Shown: positions 52,301-61,814, counted from the first letter of the stretch. The stretch: 64,000 nucleotides of DNA from Myxococcales bacterium 68-20 (GCA_001899635.1 MKVQ01000010.1:124001-188000), one strand, 5' to 3'. The notes: generated from the sequence alone by a model not told the origin. Numbers and translations: made by a program.

Positions 52301-52759
52301 ATGAAGACGACGACCATCCTCAACCGCGTGAAGCGCGCTGCCTGCGCGACCTTCGGGAGCGCGTGCCGTGTGCGTCGCGCGGCCTCCCGCGGCGTCACGC
52401 TCATCGAAATCCTCATCGTGCTCGCGATCGTCGGGCTCATCGCCGGCGGCGTCGCGGTCGTCGCCATCCCGAAGTACGCCGAGGCACAGAAGAAGCAGGC
52501 GAAGAACGACGTCATCGCGATCCACCCGGTCGCGGAGAAGTGGCGCGTCGACCACCCCGGTCAGCAGTGCGTCACGGTCGAGCAGCTCCGCGCGGAGAAA
52601 GAGCTCGCGGCCTCGTCGAAGCTCACCGATCCGTGGGACACCCCGTACGCGATCCGCTGCGCGGACGACGAGACCTACGTCCTCTCCTTCGGCCCCGACA
52701 AGAAGGAAGGCACCGCGGACGACATCAGGATCCCGGACGACGGTCACCTCGGGAAGTGA
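52301..52759 (+). CDS. gspG: Type II secretion major pseudopilin GspG
   Basis: 152 residues. The ATG at 52301 is preferred because AGGAGA sits eight bases upstream; in-frame ATGs at 52274 and 52295 are less well placed. A 31-residue leader, longer than usual, ends at the prepilin peptidase site RG-VTLIEILIVLA (Glu5 present). The mature C-terminus has LTDPWDTPYAIRC and FGPDKKEGTADD, the Ca2+-binding loop that stabilises the pseudopilus. Main pseudopilus subunit. Confidence 0.92.
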   Translation: MKTTTILNRVKRAACATFGSACRVRRAASRGVTLIEILIVLAIVGLIAGGVAVVAIPKYAEAQKKQAKNDVIAIHPVAEKWRVDHPGQQCVTVEQLRAEKELAASSKLTDPWDTPYAIRCADDETYVLSFGPDKKEGTADDIRIPDDGHLGK

Positions 52760-52856
52760 CGGCGTCGTAGTTCTCGATCCCTGATCCCAGGTCCTCGATC
52801 CTCAGCAGGAGAGGCGAGCGCAGAGCGAAACCCGAACAGAAGAAGAGGCAGTCGTG

Positions 52857-53657
52857 ATGAGTCTCGTGTCCTCCATCAGCAGCGTTCGAAGAGAAGAGGA
52901 GAGGCTCCGCCTTTGCCTCTTCTCTCGAGCTGCGAAGCGAGGACGCTTCCGTCGTGTGCCGAGTCGCGCGATGACGCTCATCGAGGTGCTCATCGTGATG
53001 GCCCTGATCGCGCTCATCCTGAGCGCGGTCGTGATCGGGTCGGGGCAGATGTCCTCGTCGCGGCTCCGGCACTCGTCGACGATGATCACGGGGGCGATCC
53101 GCGTCGGGTTCTCGCGGGCGACGGCATCGTCGAAGACGGTGCGGCTCGTGATGGACTTCCAGGACAACGCCATCTGGCTCGAGGAAGGCGATCAGCCTCA
53201 CCTCGTCCAGACGAAGGACAAGTCCGGCACCGGCGGCGCTGCCGCCGCCACTGTGATGGAGCAGGAGTCGCTGGAGGAGTCGGGCCGCATCCTGAAGGGC
53301 CCGACGGCACCGCGCACGAGCTTCCGGGAGATCGACGCGATGGGGCTCGTCGCGTCGGATCCCGGCAAGGGACACAAGCCGCTCGAGCGCGGGATCAAGT
53401 TCCGTCAGGTGCAGACTGCACACGACTACGAGCCGCGCACGGAGGGGCGCGCCTACCTCTACTTCTGGCCTGGCGGGCAGACGGAGCGCGCGGCGATCCA
53501 GCTCAAGATCGGTGACAGCGGCGACGAGAACCGTACCGTCACGCTGATCGTGGCGCCGCTCACCGGCAAGGTGACGATCAAGGACGGCGCCGTGGAGATG
53601 CCGCAGCCGCAGGATGACAGCGAGGCTTCCGACCGCGAAGACCCGGGGGCGTTCTGA
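52857..53657 (+). CDS. gspH: Type II secretion minor pseudopilin GspH
   Basis: 266 residues from the ATG at 52857 (a GTG directly upstream is also possible). Long basic leader of about 38 residues, then RA-MTLIEVLIVMALIALIL with Glu5. The globular part holds strands typical of GspH (VRLVMDFQDNAIWLEEG). Its length exceeds typical GspH (about 170), with an inserted Glu/Pro-rich segment near 120-170. Its stop overlaps gspI by one base (TGATG). Confidence 0.88.
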   Translation: MSLVSSISSVRREEERLRLCLFSRAAKRGRFRRVPSRAMTLIEVLIVMALIALILSAVVIGSGQMSSSRLRHSSTMITGAIRVGFSRATASSKTVRLVMDFQDNAIWLEEGDQPHLVQTKDKSGTGGAAAATVMEQESLEESGRILKGPTAPRTSFREIDAMGLVASDPGKGHKPLERGIKFRQVQTAHDYEPRTEGRAYLYFWPGGQTERAAIQLKIGDSGDENRTVTLIVAPLTGKVTIKDGAVEMPQPQDDSEASDREDPGAF

Positions 53658-54502
53658 TGCGGACCGGCACCGCGAAGTCCCAAGTTGCTCGCTGCAGGGG
53701 GCATGGCGCGCGCCGCTCTCGCGGGGGCTTCTCCCTCCTCGAGGTCATGGTCGCGATCGCGATCCTCGGGCTCACGCTCACGGTGATCCTCTCTGCGCAG
53801 GGCGGGCTCTCCGCGTCGAACCGCAGTGCTGCGAACATGGGGCAGGCGGTGCAGCTCGGGCGCTGCAAGATGACCGAGATCGAGGAGCAGCTCCTCAAGC
53901 TAGGCTACCCGGAGATCGATCAGATCGAGACCAGCGTCCCGTGCTGCCTCGAGGCGACCCCCGAGGCTTTCACCTGCGACTACAAGATCGAGAAGGTCGA
54001 GCTGCCGAACATGAGCCCGGGCAGCACGGGTGGCGACGGCGGCCTGGCGTTCGGTGCGGCCGCCCCGATGCTCCAGCAGAACGCGGCAGGCGGGCCGGGG
54101 CTCGACCTCAATTTCGACGGCGGCCTCCAGTCCCTCGGCACCACGCTGATGGGGCAGATGCCGGGCGCCGGTCCCGGCGGTGCGGGGGCCGAGGGGCTCC
54201 TCGGCATGGTCATGAGCTTCCTCTACCCGTCGATCAAGCCGATGTACGAGGCGAGCATTCGCCGCGTCACCGTCACGGTGCGATGGAAGGAAGGACCGAA
54301 CGAGCGTGAGCTCCCGCTCACGCAGTTCGTGACGAACCCGCAGCGAGGCGGCTTCGCCGGGAGCGCGCTCTTGCCCGACGGCGGCGCGATGGACTTCGGC
54401 ACGGGCGTGCCGGGGATGCAGGGGACGCCGGGCATGGGGCCCGGCACGGGCATGGGGCCCGGCACCGGCACCGGTGCGCCTGCCGGCGGAGGGTTCCGAT
54501 GA
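53657..54502 (+). CDS. gspI: Type II secretion minor pseudopilin GspI
   Basis: 281 residues; typical GspI is about 125. Prepilin site SRGG-FSLLEVMVAIAILG (Glu5 present) after a basic 23-residue leader. The pseudopilin domain is interrupted by a Gly/Met/Pro-rich stretch (about 115-180), then VTVRWKEGPNERELPL, the usual GspI end. A second low-complexity Gly/Met/Thr tail follows. It helps form the pseudopilus tip with J and K. Overlaps gspJ by four bases. Confidence 0.9.
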   Translation: MRTGTAKSQVARCRGHGARRSRGGFSLLEVMVAIAILGLTLTVILSAQGGLSASNRSAANMGQAVQLGRCKMTEIEEQLLKLGYPEIDQIETSVPCCLEATPEAFTCDYKIEKVELPNMSPGSTGGDGGLAFGAAAPMLQQNAAGGPGLDLNFDGGLQSLGTTLMGQMPGAGPGGAGAEGLLGMVMSFLYPSIKPMYEASIRRVTVTVRWKEGPNERELPLTQFVTNPQRGGFAGSALLPDGGAMDFGTGVPGMQGTPGMGPGTGMGPGTGTGAPAGGGFR

Positions 54503-55215
54503 TCGGCGCCCGCGTTCGCCTCACCCGACGGCGCGCACGCTCGCGCGGCATGACGCTGCTCGAGATCCTCGTCTCGCTCGGTGTCATGGCGATGATCTCG
54601 CTCCTCATCTACGGCGCGTTCGACTCGATGTCGCGTGGCCGACGGGGCGAGGCGCTGCGCGCCGACCGCGCGCGCCAGGGGCGCGATGCCGTCCAGCGCA
54701 TCGCGCGCGAGCTCCAGAGCGCATACCTCTCGCTCCACACGCCGACGAACCAGGCGCTCATCACCCGTCTCACCGCCTTCTACGGGCAGAACAGCACCCA
54801 GTACGATCGCCTCGACTTCAGCTCTTTTGCGCACCGGCGCGTGGTGAAGGAGGCGCGTGAGTCGGACCAGGCGGAGATCGGCTACTTCGTCGTGAAGGAT
54901 CCCGAGGTCGACGGCAAGATGGACCTCGTGCGCCGCGAACAGGCGCCGATCGACTTCGACTACAAGCGCGGCGGCGTGGTGAACGTGCTCGCCGAGGACG
55001 TCGAGCGCTTCGATCTCCGCTACCTCGATCCGCTGACGGGGCAGTGGGTCGACACGTGGGACTCGACCCAGCTGATGGGCCAGCTCAATCGCCTCCCGCT
55101 CCAGGTTCGGATCGAGCTCGAGCTCAAGCCCGTCAGGAACACGCCGCCGTTTCGGTACGTCACGAAGGTGATGTTGCCGATTCAGCAGCCCTTGAAGTTC
55201 GGGATCCCGCAATGA
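54499..55215 (+). CDS. gspJ: Type II secretion minor pseudopilin GspJ
   Basis: 238 residues. Leader SRG-MTLLEILVSLGVMAMISL with Glu5 at about residue 21. The globular domain includes ARELQSAYLSLH, LDFSSFAHRRV and GYFVVKDPEVDG, matching GspJ strands, and ends PLKFGIPQ. Overlaps both gspI and gspK by four bases, indicating translational coupling. Confidence 0.91.
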   Translation: MIGARVRLTRRRARSRGMTLLEILVSLGVMAMISLLIYGAFDSMSRGRRGEALRADRARQGRDAVQRIARELQSAYLSLHTPTNQALITRLTAFYGQNSTQYDRLDFSSFAHRRVVKEARESDQAEIGYFVVKDPEVDGKMDLVRREQAPIDFDYKRGGVVNVLAEDVERFDLRYLDPLTGQWVDTWDSTQLMGQLNRLPLQVRIELELKPVRNTPPFRYVTKVMLPIQQPLKFGIPQ

Positions 55216-56717
55216 GGACGCGGACCCTTCGCTCGCTGCTGGCTCGCCGGAGGCGGCTCGACGCTGCCGGTGTCGACGCGGCGACCCCCGCCGCGCCGGG
55301 GCGGCGCAAGCGCGCGAAGCGGCGCGCTCGCGAGCGCGGGATCGCGCTCGTGATGGTGATGGGCGCAGTCGCGATCCTCACCGTCATGCTCGCGGAGTTC
55401 CAGGACGAGACCAGTGCCGAGCTCGCCTCCGCGACCGCGCAGCGCGACGGCATCCAGGCCGAATACATGGCTCGCAGCGCGCTCAACCTGTCCAGGTTGC
55501 TGATCGCGAGCGAGCCCACGATGCGCAAGGCGATCTCGCCGCTCTTCATGCTGATGAAGCGCTCGCCGCCGCAGCTCCCGCTCTGGGAGTTCTCCGACCG
55601 GCTCCTCGGAGCGTTCAACGACCAGGAGTCGAGCGGCGAGTTCTCGAGGACCGCCGGCGTCGACATCTCCCAGGGCAAGAACCTCGGGATGCCGAACGGC
55701 CGCTGGGAGCTCTCGATCGTCGACGAGGACTCGAAGATCAACATGAACCTCGGCGCGGCGAACGAGATCGCCCACATTCGCCTCGCCAAGGAGATCATGG
55801 GCCTGATCTCCCCGATGCAATACGACGCGCTCTTCCAGCAGTCGGACAGCACCGGGCAGTTCGCGGACCGTGTCCAGACCTGCCAGGCGCTCATCGACTG
55901 GGCGGACGTCGACGAGCAGGCGTTCAACTGCGACCTCCGTCAGCTCACCGCGGCCTCGAGCGCGGGCATCGAGGACAACGTCTACTCGTTGATGCCGCGG
56001 CCCTACCGGCGGAAGAACGCGCCCTACGACTCTCTCGAAGAGCTCCACATGGTGCGCGGCGTGAACGAGGACTTCTGGGCCACGTTCGTCGACCCGGAAC
56101 CTACGAACCCGAAGAAGCGCGTCGTCACGGTCTGGGGCCAGGGCGCGATCAACGTGAACACGGCGAACGCGCAGACGCTCCATGCGGTGGTCTGCTCTGG
56201 CGCGCTCCCGACGACGCCGATCTGCATCGATCCCAATCAGGCCGCGCTCTTCCTCACCGGTGTGACGATGGCTCGCGGCATCACGATGGGCGCTCCGCTG
56301 TTCGGCTCGCCGAAGGACTTCGTCGCGGCGCTCTCGGGTCAGGGGCAGCTCGGTCCGCTCCTCGCGGGAATGGGGATGCAGCCGGTCCAGTTCCAGTCGC
56401 CTGCGGAGTTCCAGAAGCAGATCACCACCGAGAGCAAGGTGTTCTCGATCTACGCTGTCGGGATCAAGAAGGGGTACCGCCGCGAGACTCGCGTGAAGCT
56501 CCATGCCGTCGTCGACTTCCGGAACGCGCCGGAGCTCGGCCAGGCCATGAATATGGCGGGCATGCCAGGCATGCAGGGGGCGGGTATGACCGGCGCAATG
56601 AACCCGCTCGGCGGGGCCACGGGGGCCACGACGGTGCCCGGCGCCGCTTCTGGGGCGATCGCCGCGGCGAACATGCCGAGCACGGGCGGTCAGATGCTCT
56701 ACTTCAGGATCGAGTGA
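55212..56717 (+). CDS. gspK: Type II secretion minor pseudopilin GspK
   Basis: 501 residues. Long basic leader (about 43 residues), then ERG-IALVMVMGAVAILTVML; the absence of Glu5 is normal for GspK. The large alpha-helical domain includes LINWADV-like LIDWADVDEQ, SLEELHMVRGV and INVNTANAQTLHA, conserved family sites. The C-terminus adds a Gly/Met/Ala-rich low-complexity segment (about 445-490). GspK caps the pseudopilus tip. Confidence 0.92.
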   Translation: MRTRTLRSLLARRRRLDAAGVDAATPAAPGRRKRAKRRARERGIALVMVMGAVAILTVMLAEFQDETSAELASATAQRDGIQAEYMARSALNLSRLLIASEPTMRKAISPLFMLMKRSPPQLPLWEFSDRLLGAFNDQESSGEFSRTAGVDISQGKNLGMPNGRWELSIVDEDSKINMNLGAANEIAHIRLAKEIMGLISPMQYDALFQQSDSTGQFADRVQTCQALIDWADVDEQAFNCDLRQLTAASSAGIEDNVYSLMPRPYRRKNAPYDSLEELHMVRGVNEDFWATFVDPEPTNPKKRVVTVWGQGAINVNTANAQTLHAVVCSGALPTTPICIDPNQAALFLTGVTMARGITMGAPLFGSPKDFVAALSGQGQLGPLLAGMGMQPVQFQSPAEFQKQITTESKVFSIYAVGIKKGYRRETRVKLHAVVDFRNAPELGQAMNMAGMPGMQGAGMTGAMNPLGGATGATTVPGAASGAIAAANMPSTGGQMLYFRIE

Positions 56718-56780
56718 CCGGCGGATGAGGCACGAGAGCGAACGTAGCGGTCAGAGCGAGCAGAGAATGCAGAGGTCCGA

Positions 56781-58304
56781 ATGAGTACGTGGTTGGGCAT
56801 CGACATCGGAACGACAGCGGTGAAAGTGGCCGCCGTCCGCTCTGCGTACCGCAAGACCCAGCTGATGGGGATCGCGAGCGTCGAGGTCGTACAGGCCGGC
56901 GGCGTCGCCGAGGCGATCTCGATGGCCGCCCGCGCCGTCATGGGCGAAAAGCAGGGGCTCGGAGATTCGATTGCCATCTCGATGGAGGGGTCGCGCGCGA
57001 CGGTCAAGGTCGTCGGTCTGCCTGCGAGCGCGGCGAAACAGCTCGGAGAGGTGCTGCCGTTCGAGCTCGAGGCTTCGCTCCCGTTCGATCTCGATGAGGC
57101 CGTCTTCGACTACCGCCTGCTCCCGGGGACACGCGAGAAGAAGGGCGAGGAGCTCGCCGTCCTCGTCGGCGTCGCGAAGACCGCCGAGGTGAAGGATCGG
57201 ATCGATCTCGTAAAGGGCGCCCTCGGCGCGGAGCCGGAGCGTGTGGGGCTCGGGGCCTTCCCGATCGCCAACCTCGTCGGTCTCGTGCCCGCCCTCTCGG
57301 AAGGGGTCGTCGCGGTCGTGGACCTCGGCACCGTCTCGAGCGACGTCGTCATCCTCGCGAACGGCGAGCCGCTCTTCGGTCGCACCATCGGCCTCGGGAC
57401 GAAGGGGCTTCCCGGCACCGCCCCGAAGCTCGCGCGCGAGCTCCGCACCACGATCGCGGCGCACCGGGCGCAGGGCGGCGAAGCACCGACCCGCGTGCTC
57501 CTCTGCGGAGGCGGTGCCTACGTGTCCGGCGCGGAGGCGTTCCTCTCGAGTGCGCTCGAGCTCCCTGTCGAGAAGCTCCCGCCGCCGACCATCGATGCCC
57601 CCACGATCGCGCCGGAGCAGGGGGCGACCCTCGCGCGCTTCGCCAAGGCGATCGGCCTCGCCATCGGTCTTGGTCCGCGTTCCGGCGGATTCAACCTGCG
57701 TCGCGGCCCGCTCGCGTTCGAGCGCGGCATGGCCTGGATCAGGGAGCGAGTGCCGCTCCTCGCCGGCCTCGCCGCCGTCATCCTCGTGAGCTTCTTCTTC
57801 TCCGCTTGGGCGCAGCTCTATGCGAAGTCGAAGGAGAAGGCCGTCCTCGAGGCCGCCCTTGGCGCGGTCACCCAGGAGGTGCTCGGCGAGGAGACGACGA
57901 GCGCAGAGCGCGCGCGTGAGCTCCTCGGCAAGCAGACGGCCATCAACGATGAGGACCCGCTCCCGCACGCCGACGCCTTCGACGTGATGGTGAAGCTCTC
58001 GGAGCAGATCCCGGAGTCGATCACCCACGACATCGAGGAGCTCGACGTCCAGAAGAACCACGTGGTGGTCCACGGCGTCGTCTCCACCGTCGCCGACACG
58101 GAGACGATCCGCAACAACCTGAAGAACGAGCGCTGCTTCTCGGAGCCGAAGATCACTCGCACGAGCCAGATGGTCGGAGAGAACCGGCAGAAGTACGTGC
58201 TCGAGTTCGACCTGAAGTGCCCCGAGGATCAGAAGGGCGGCGAGAAGAAGTCCGCCGGCGCTACGGCGTCCGCCAGCGCCGCCCCGTCGGCAGGAGGGAA
58301 GTGA
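56781..58304 (+). CDS. gspL: Type II secretion protein GspL, PilM/PilN-like fusion form
   Basis: 507 residues. The cytoplasmic N-terminal part (1-320) is a PilM-type actin-like domain: GIDIGTTAVKVAAV (phosphate-1 loop), VVDLGTVSSDVVI and LLCGGGAYVSG. One membrane helix (LAGLAAVILVSFFFSAW, about 330-348) and a periplasmic ferredoxin-like domain (about 385-475) follow. GspL anchors GspE to the membrane and pairs with GspM. The PilM-like N-terminus is typical of delta-type systems. 63 bases separate it from gspK. Confidence 0.88.
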   Translation: MSTWLGIDIGTTAVKVAAVRSAYRKTQLMGIASVEVVQAGGVAEAISMAARAVMGEKQGLGDSIAISMEGSRATVKVVGLPASAAKQLGEVLPFELEASLPFDLDEAVFDYRLLPGTREKKGEELAVLVGVAKTAEVKDRIDLVKGALGAEPERVGLGAFPIANLVGLVPALSEGVVAVVDLGTVSSDVVILANGEPLFGRTIGLGTKGLPGTAPKLARELRTTIAAHRAQGGEAPTRVLLCGGGAYVSGAEAFLSSALELPVEKLPPPTIDAPTIAPEQGATLARFAKAIGLAIGLGPRSGGFNLRRGPLAFERGMAWIRERVPLLAGLAAVILVSFFFSAWAQLYAKSKEKAVLEAALGAVTQEVLGEETTSAERARELLGKQTAINDEDPLPHADAFDVMVKLSEQIPESITHDIEELDVQKNHVVVHGVVSTVADTETIRNNLKNERCFSEPKITRTSQMVGENRQKYVLEFDLKCPEDQKGGEKKSAGATASASAAPSAGGK

Positions 58305-58305
58305 G

Positions 58306-58902
58306 ATGGTGATCCCGATCTTCGAACGCTGGGGCCTCAACCCGCGGGAGCAGCGCGTGGCGTCCATCGCCGTGTACGTGCTCGGCTTCATCGTCTTCCT
58401 CGCCATCCCCGTCGGCCTCTCGTCACTCGTGTCGAGCCGCGGGACGGAGAACGAGGAGCTCAAGGAGGCGCTCGCGGCGGTCAACGGCGCCCGCGCCAAG
58501 ATCCACGACCGTCAGGACAGGAAGAACTCGATCGCGACTCGCTACCAGAAGAAGACGCCGCAGCTCGGCGGCTTCCTCGAGCAGCACGCGAGCTCCGCGG
58601 GCGTCCAGATCGCGGACTCGGTCGATCGCCCGGACGTGAACCACGGCAAGCAGTACGTGGAGCGGCACACGGTGATCCACCTCAAGAATGGGGGCATGGG
58701 TCCGATCGCGAGGTTCCTCGAGTCGATCGAGAAGAGCGAATACCCGGTCTCCGTGACGCGGCTCAACATCCGCAAGCGCGCCGGCGAGGCCGACTCGTAC
58801 GGGCCGGTCGAGATCGGCGTCTCCGCGTTCGACCGGAACGTGCCGTCGACCTCGACGCCGTCGCCGGAGGGCGCTGCGAGCGCCGGGAACGGTACGAAGT
58901 GA
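58306..58902 (+). CDS. gspM: Type II secretion protein GspM
   Basis: 198 residues: short cytoplasmic stretch (FERWGLNPREQRVA), one membrane helix (about 24-44), a coiled coil (NEELKEALAAVNGARAKIHD) and a periplasmic ferredoxin-like domain (FLEQHASSAGVQIADSVDR, FLESIEKSEYPVSVTRLNI). Begins one base after gspL's stop and overlaps gspN by one base. Fits GspM/PilO-like partners of GspL. Confidence 0.87.
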   Translation: MVIPIFERWGLNPREQRVASIAVYVLGFIVFLAIPVGLSSLVSSRGTENEELKEALAAVNGARAKIHDRQDRKNSIATRYQKKTPQLGGFLEQHASSAGVQIADSVDRPDVNHGKQYVERHTVIHLKNGGMGPIARFLESIEKSEYPVSVTRLNIRKRAGEADSYGPVEIGVSAFDRNVPSTSTPSPEGAASAGNGTK

Positions 58903-59933
58903 TGGAGAAGCTCAAGGCGTTGCTGAAGCGGATCGGGCCGAAGCTCGGCTATCCGGCGTTCTACTTGTTCTGCCTCGTCATCTTCCTGGCGTGGACGTTC
59001 CCGTACGAGAAGGTGAAGGATCGCGTCGTCGCCCAGTTCAACGCCCAGCAGCGAAACAGCGCTCACCCGCAGGAGCTGCAGATCGACGATCTCGACTCGT
59101 CGTTCCTGACCGGCGTGAAGATGAAGGGCATCCGCCTGATCTCTCCGGCGTCCGAGCCGGGCAAGCCGCCGAGCGTGCTCTCGATCGACGAGGCCCGCGC
59201 GCGGATCTCGGTCCTCGGGCTGCTCGCCGGAAACAAGGAGGTGAGCTTCCGTGTCGATGCGTTCGACGGGACCATCGACGGGACCTTCGAGGACAGCGGC
59301 AAGGCGCGCGACATCGACATCACCTTCGACGGCGTCGACATCGGCCGCATCGACATGATCGCGGCGAACATCGGGTTCCCGCTCGAAGGCAAGCTCTTCG
59401 GCACGATCACGCTGAACCTCCCCGAAGGGAAGGCGTCGAAGGGCAACGGCAACATCGCGCTCGAGATCCGCGAGATGAACGCCGGCAATCGGAAAGAGCT
59501 CACCATCAAGACGCCGATGGGGCCCTTCACGCTCCCGAGGCTCAAGGTCGGTACCTTCAACGTCAACGGCGAGGCGAAGGACGGCGTCCTCAAGCTGTCG
59601 AAGGTCATGGCCTCGGGCGGTGACGTCGACGTGAACGGCGACGGCAGGATCCAGATGCGCGAGGTCGCCACCGACGCGCACCTCGACGCGAACCTCAAGT
59701 TCAAGATCAACGACAGCTATCGCAACAAGGACGACAAGACGAAGCTGCTCTTCGGCGCGCCGGGCTCGAAGGAGAAGCCGATGCTCGAGATGGATCCCAA
59801 GATGAGCCGCGCGAAGACGGCGGACGGCTTCTACGCGCTCCGGGTCGGCGGCACGCTCGGGAAGCCGGACGTCCAGCCGGGGAGCGGCGGCGGGGCCGCG
59901 GGCGCGGGGACCGGCGGCTTCAACTTCAAGTGA
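58902..59933 (+). CDS. gspN: Type II secretion protein GspN
   Basis: 343 residues. One N-terminal membrane helix (GYPAFYLFCLVIFLAWTFPY, about 16-35) and a long beta-rich periplasmic domain. ELQIDDLDSSFLTGVKMKGIR and the following alternation of short strands resemble the GspN/AsmA-like repeats. Ends with a Gly/Ala-rich tail and FNFK. GspN is an accessory, non-universal secretion component. ATG at 58902 overlaps gspM's stop; a GTG three bases upstream is possible. Confidence 0.85.
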   Translation: MEKLKALLKRIGPKLGYPAFYLFCLVIFLAWTFPYEKVKDRVVAQFNAQQRNSAHPQELQIDDLDSSFLTGVKMKGIRLISPASEPGKPPSVLSIDEARARISVLGLLAGNKEVSFRVDAFDGTIDGTFEDSGKARDIDITFDGVDIGRIDMIAANIGFPLEGKLFGTITLNLPEGKASKGNGNIALEIREMNAGNRKELTIKTPMGPFTLPRLKVGTFNVNGEAKDGVLKLSKVMASGGDVDVNGDGRIQMREVATDAHLDANLKFKINDSYRNKDDKTKLLFGAPGSKEKPMLEMDPKMSRAKTADGFYALRVGGTLGKPDVQPGSGGGAAGAGTGGFNFK

Positions 59934-60736
59934 AGGATCCTGCTGCCATGCTCGTCGGTGTCATCCATCTACCCGCGCTGCCCGGGAGCCCCCGGTCTTC
60001 GCTCTCCGCGAGCGAGTGTGCACGCTCGGCGGCGACCTGCGCTCGCGTGCTCGCGAGCGCGGGGTACGACGCGATCATTGTCGAGAACTTCGGCGACGTG
60101 CCCTTCTTCGCCGGACGTGTGCCCGCCGTGACGGTCGCCGCGATGACCGCGTGTGCGCTCGCCGTGCGCGAGGCGGCCCCGGACGCGGCGCTCGGGATCA
60201 ACGTGCTCCGCAACGACGCCGAGTCGGCGCTCTCGATCGCTGCGTGCACGGATGCGCGCTTCGTGCGGGTCAACGTGCTCACCGGGGCGCGGGTGACGGA
60301 CCAGGGCGTGATCCAGGGAGACGCCGCACAGGCGCTCCGCCTTCGCCGTGCGCTCGGTGCCGACTCGATCGATCTCTGGGCGGACGTCGACGTGAAGCAC
60401 TCGGCGCCGCTCGGTCCGCCGCGTCCGATCGCGCAGGAGGTCGAGGACACGACGAAGCGCGCCATGGCCTCGGCGGTGCTCGTAACGGGCGAGGGGACGG
60501 GCAAAGGCGTCGACGTCGAGAAGCTCGCGGCGGTCCGACGTGCTGCGGGCACGACGCCCGTGCTCGTCGCGAGCGGCGCGACGATCGAATCGCTGCCCTT
60601 GCTCGCGAGACACGCGTCGGGCGTCATCGTAGGAAGCGCGCTCCGCGTGGGCGGCATCCCGGGCGGGCCCATCGACGCGACGCTCGCGCGGTCGTTCGCG
60701 GACGCCTTCCGCGCGGCGTTCGGCAGCGGCGCCTGA
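59930..60736 (+). CDS. BtpA/SgcQ family TIM-barrel protein
   Basis: 268 residues. GVIHLPALPGSPRSS (about residues 9-23) is the BtpA family signature. Barrel segments DAIIVENFGDVPF, LGINVLRNDAESAL, FVRVNVLTGARVTDQGVIQG and LVASGATIESLP follow. The family includes BtpA, needed for photosystem I stability in cyanobacteria, and SgcQ; its chemistry is unclear. The GTG at 59930 overlaps gspN's stop (GTGA); an ATG at 59948 is an alternative. Its coupling to the secretion operon is unexplained. Confidence 0.86.
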   Translation: MKDPAAMLVGVIHLPALPGSPRSSLSASECARSAATCARVLASAGYDAIIVENFGDVPFFAGRVPAVTVAAMTACALAVREAAPDAALGINVLRNDAESALSIAACTDARFVRVNVLTGARVTDQGVIQGDAAQALRLRRALGADSIDLWADVDVKHSAPLGPPRPIAQEVEDTTKRAMASAVLVTGEGTGKGVDVEKLAAVRRAAGTTPVLVASGATIESLPLLARHASGVIVGSALRVGGIPGGPIDATLARSFADAFRAAFGSGA

Positions 60737-60753
60737 GTCGGGCGCTGGCGCGG

Positions 60754-61812
60754 TCAGAACGCGCCGGCGACGCCGACGTACGAGGGGCCGAGCACCGCCC
60801 GGACGTGCTCCGGTGCAAAGGTGGAGATCGGATGCTTCGCGGGCGCTGCCGAGGTCTCCTTCTTGTCGTTCCCGGACATGAGTAGGCCCACGACGCCGAC
60901 GGCCGCCCCGACGCCGCCGGCGATGAACGCGACGTTGGAGATGTTGCCGAGGGTCCTCGTCGAGTCGAGCTCGTCCTGCTTGCTCGCGGGACACTGGTTG
61001 TTCGGGCACGCGTCCTTCAGCTCGCTCGTCTTCGACCAGCTCATCAGGCCGGTGACGGCGCCGATGCCCACGCCCACCACGGCAAGCCCGAAGCCGCCGA
61101 ACATCAGGACCTTCGGAGTCGAGCTACCCTCGCTCTTCGGCACGGGAGCCGTGATGGGCGGCGGCGTGGAGGGAGCCTCCTCGACGTGGAGATCGATCGT
61201 GACCGTCTTCGTCTCGTGCTCGGCGATGGTGACGTCTTGCGTCCTCTCGACCGCGCTGGTCTTCACCACGACGACATGCGCGCCGGGATTCACCTTCCGC
61301 GGGGCGCTGGCCGCTGCGGGCGGGATCGGCTCGCCGTCGATCGTGATCTGCGGCGTCTGGTTCGGGGGCGCGTTTGCGAGCGCGACCTGGATCGAGGGGA
61401 TGCGCGCCGTCAGATCGTTGTTCAGCGTGTCGGCGGCCTTGCGGGCAGCCGAGAACGGCGCCGGCTCGTTCGGCTTCGCCGGGGTTCGGATCACGCGTCC
61501 GAGGGTCTCGCGAGCCTCGAGGAGCATCCCGAGGGCGACCTGCGTGCGGGCGACCTCGAGGCCGGTCGTCGGGACCTTCATGATCGCGTCGGCGGCCTCG
61601 TAGCTCTTGAGGGCGCCCTTCACGTCGCCCGCATCTCGCTTCTTGTCGCCCTCATCCATCAGGCTGCGCGCTGTCTCGCGATCCGCGAGGCTCTGCCCGA
61701 ATGCGTGGCCCGAAGCGGTGAGGAAGAACGCTGCAGCGAGGACGGCGCAGGCCTGCTTCACCACGCTCCGACCCGCGCCGATGTGCTGTTTGGTCTCGTT
61801 CGTCACGCGCAT
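60754..61812 (-). CDS. Exported PEGA-like protein with membrane helices
   Basis: 352 residues. Signal peptide (about 20-40, ending HAFGQ). An N-terminal TPR-like helical region (ARSLMDEGDKKRDAGDVKGA) is followed by a PEGA-type beta domain (PQITIDGEPIP, NPGAHVVVVKTS, TKTVTIDLHVEE). Two hydrophobic helices (about 230-255 and 290-315) flank a Cys-containing loop (CPNNQC). Starts two bases after the kinase stop, so it is cotranslated and may be the kinase's sensor or target. The pairing is common in myxobacteria. Confidence 0.8.
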   Translation of the reverse strand: MRVTNETKQHIGAGRSVVKQACAVLAAAFFLTASGHAFGQSLADRETARSLMDEGDKKRDAGDVKGALKSYEAADAIMKVPTTGLEVARTQVALGMLLEARETLGRVIRTPAKPNEPAPFSAARKAADTLNNDLTARIPSIQVALANAPPNQTPQITIDGEPIPPAAASAPRKVNPGAHVVVVKTSAVERTQDVTIAEHETKTVTIDLHVEEAPSTPPPITAPVPKSEGSSTPKVLMFGGFGLAVVGVGIGAVTGLMSWSKTSELKDACPNNQCPASKQDELDSTRTLGNISNVAFIAGGVGAAVGVVGLLMSGNDKKETSAAPAKHPISTFAPEHVRAVLGPSYVGVAGAF

Positions 61813-61814
61813 CG

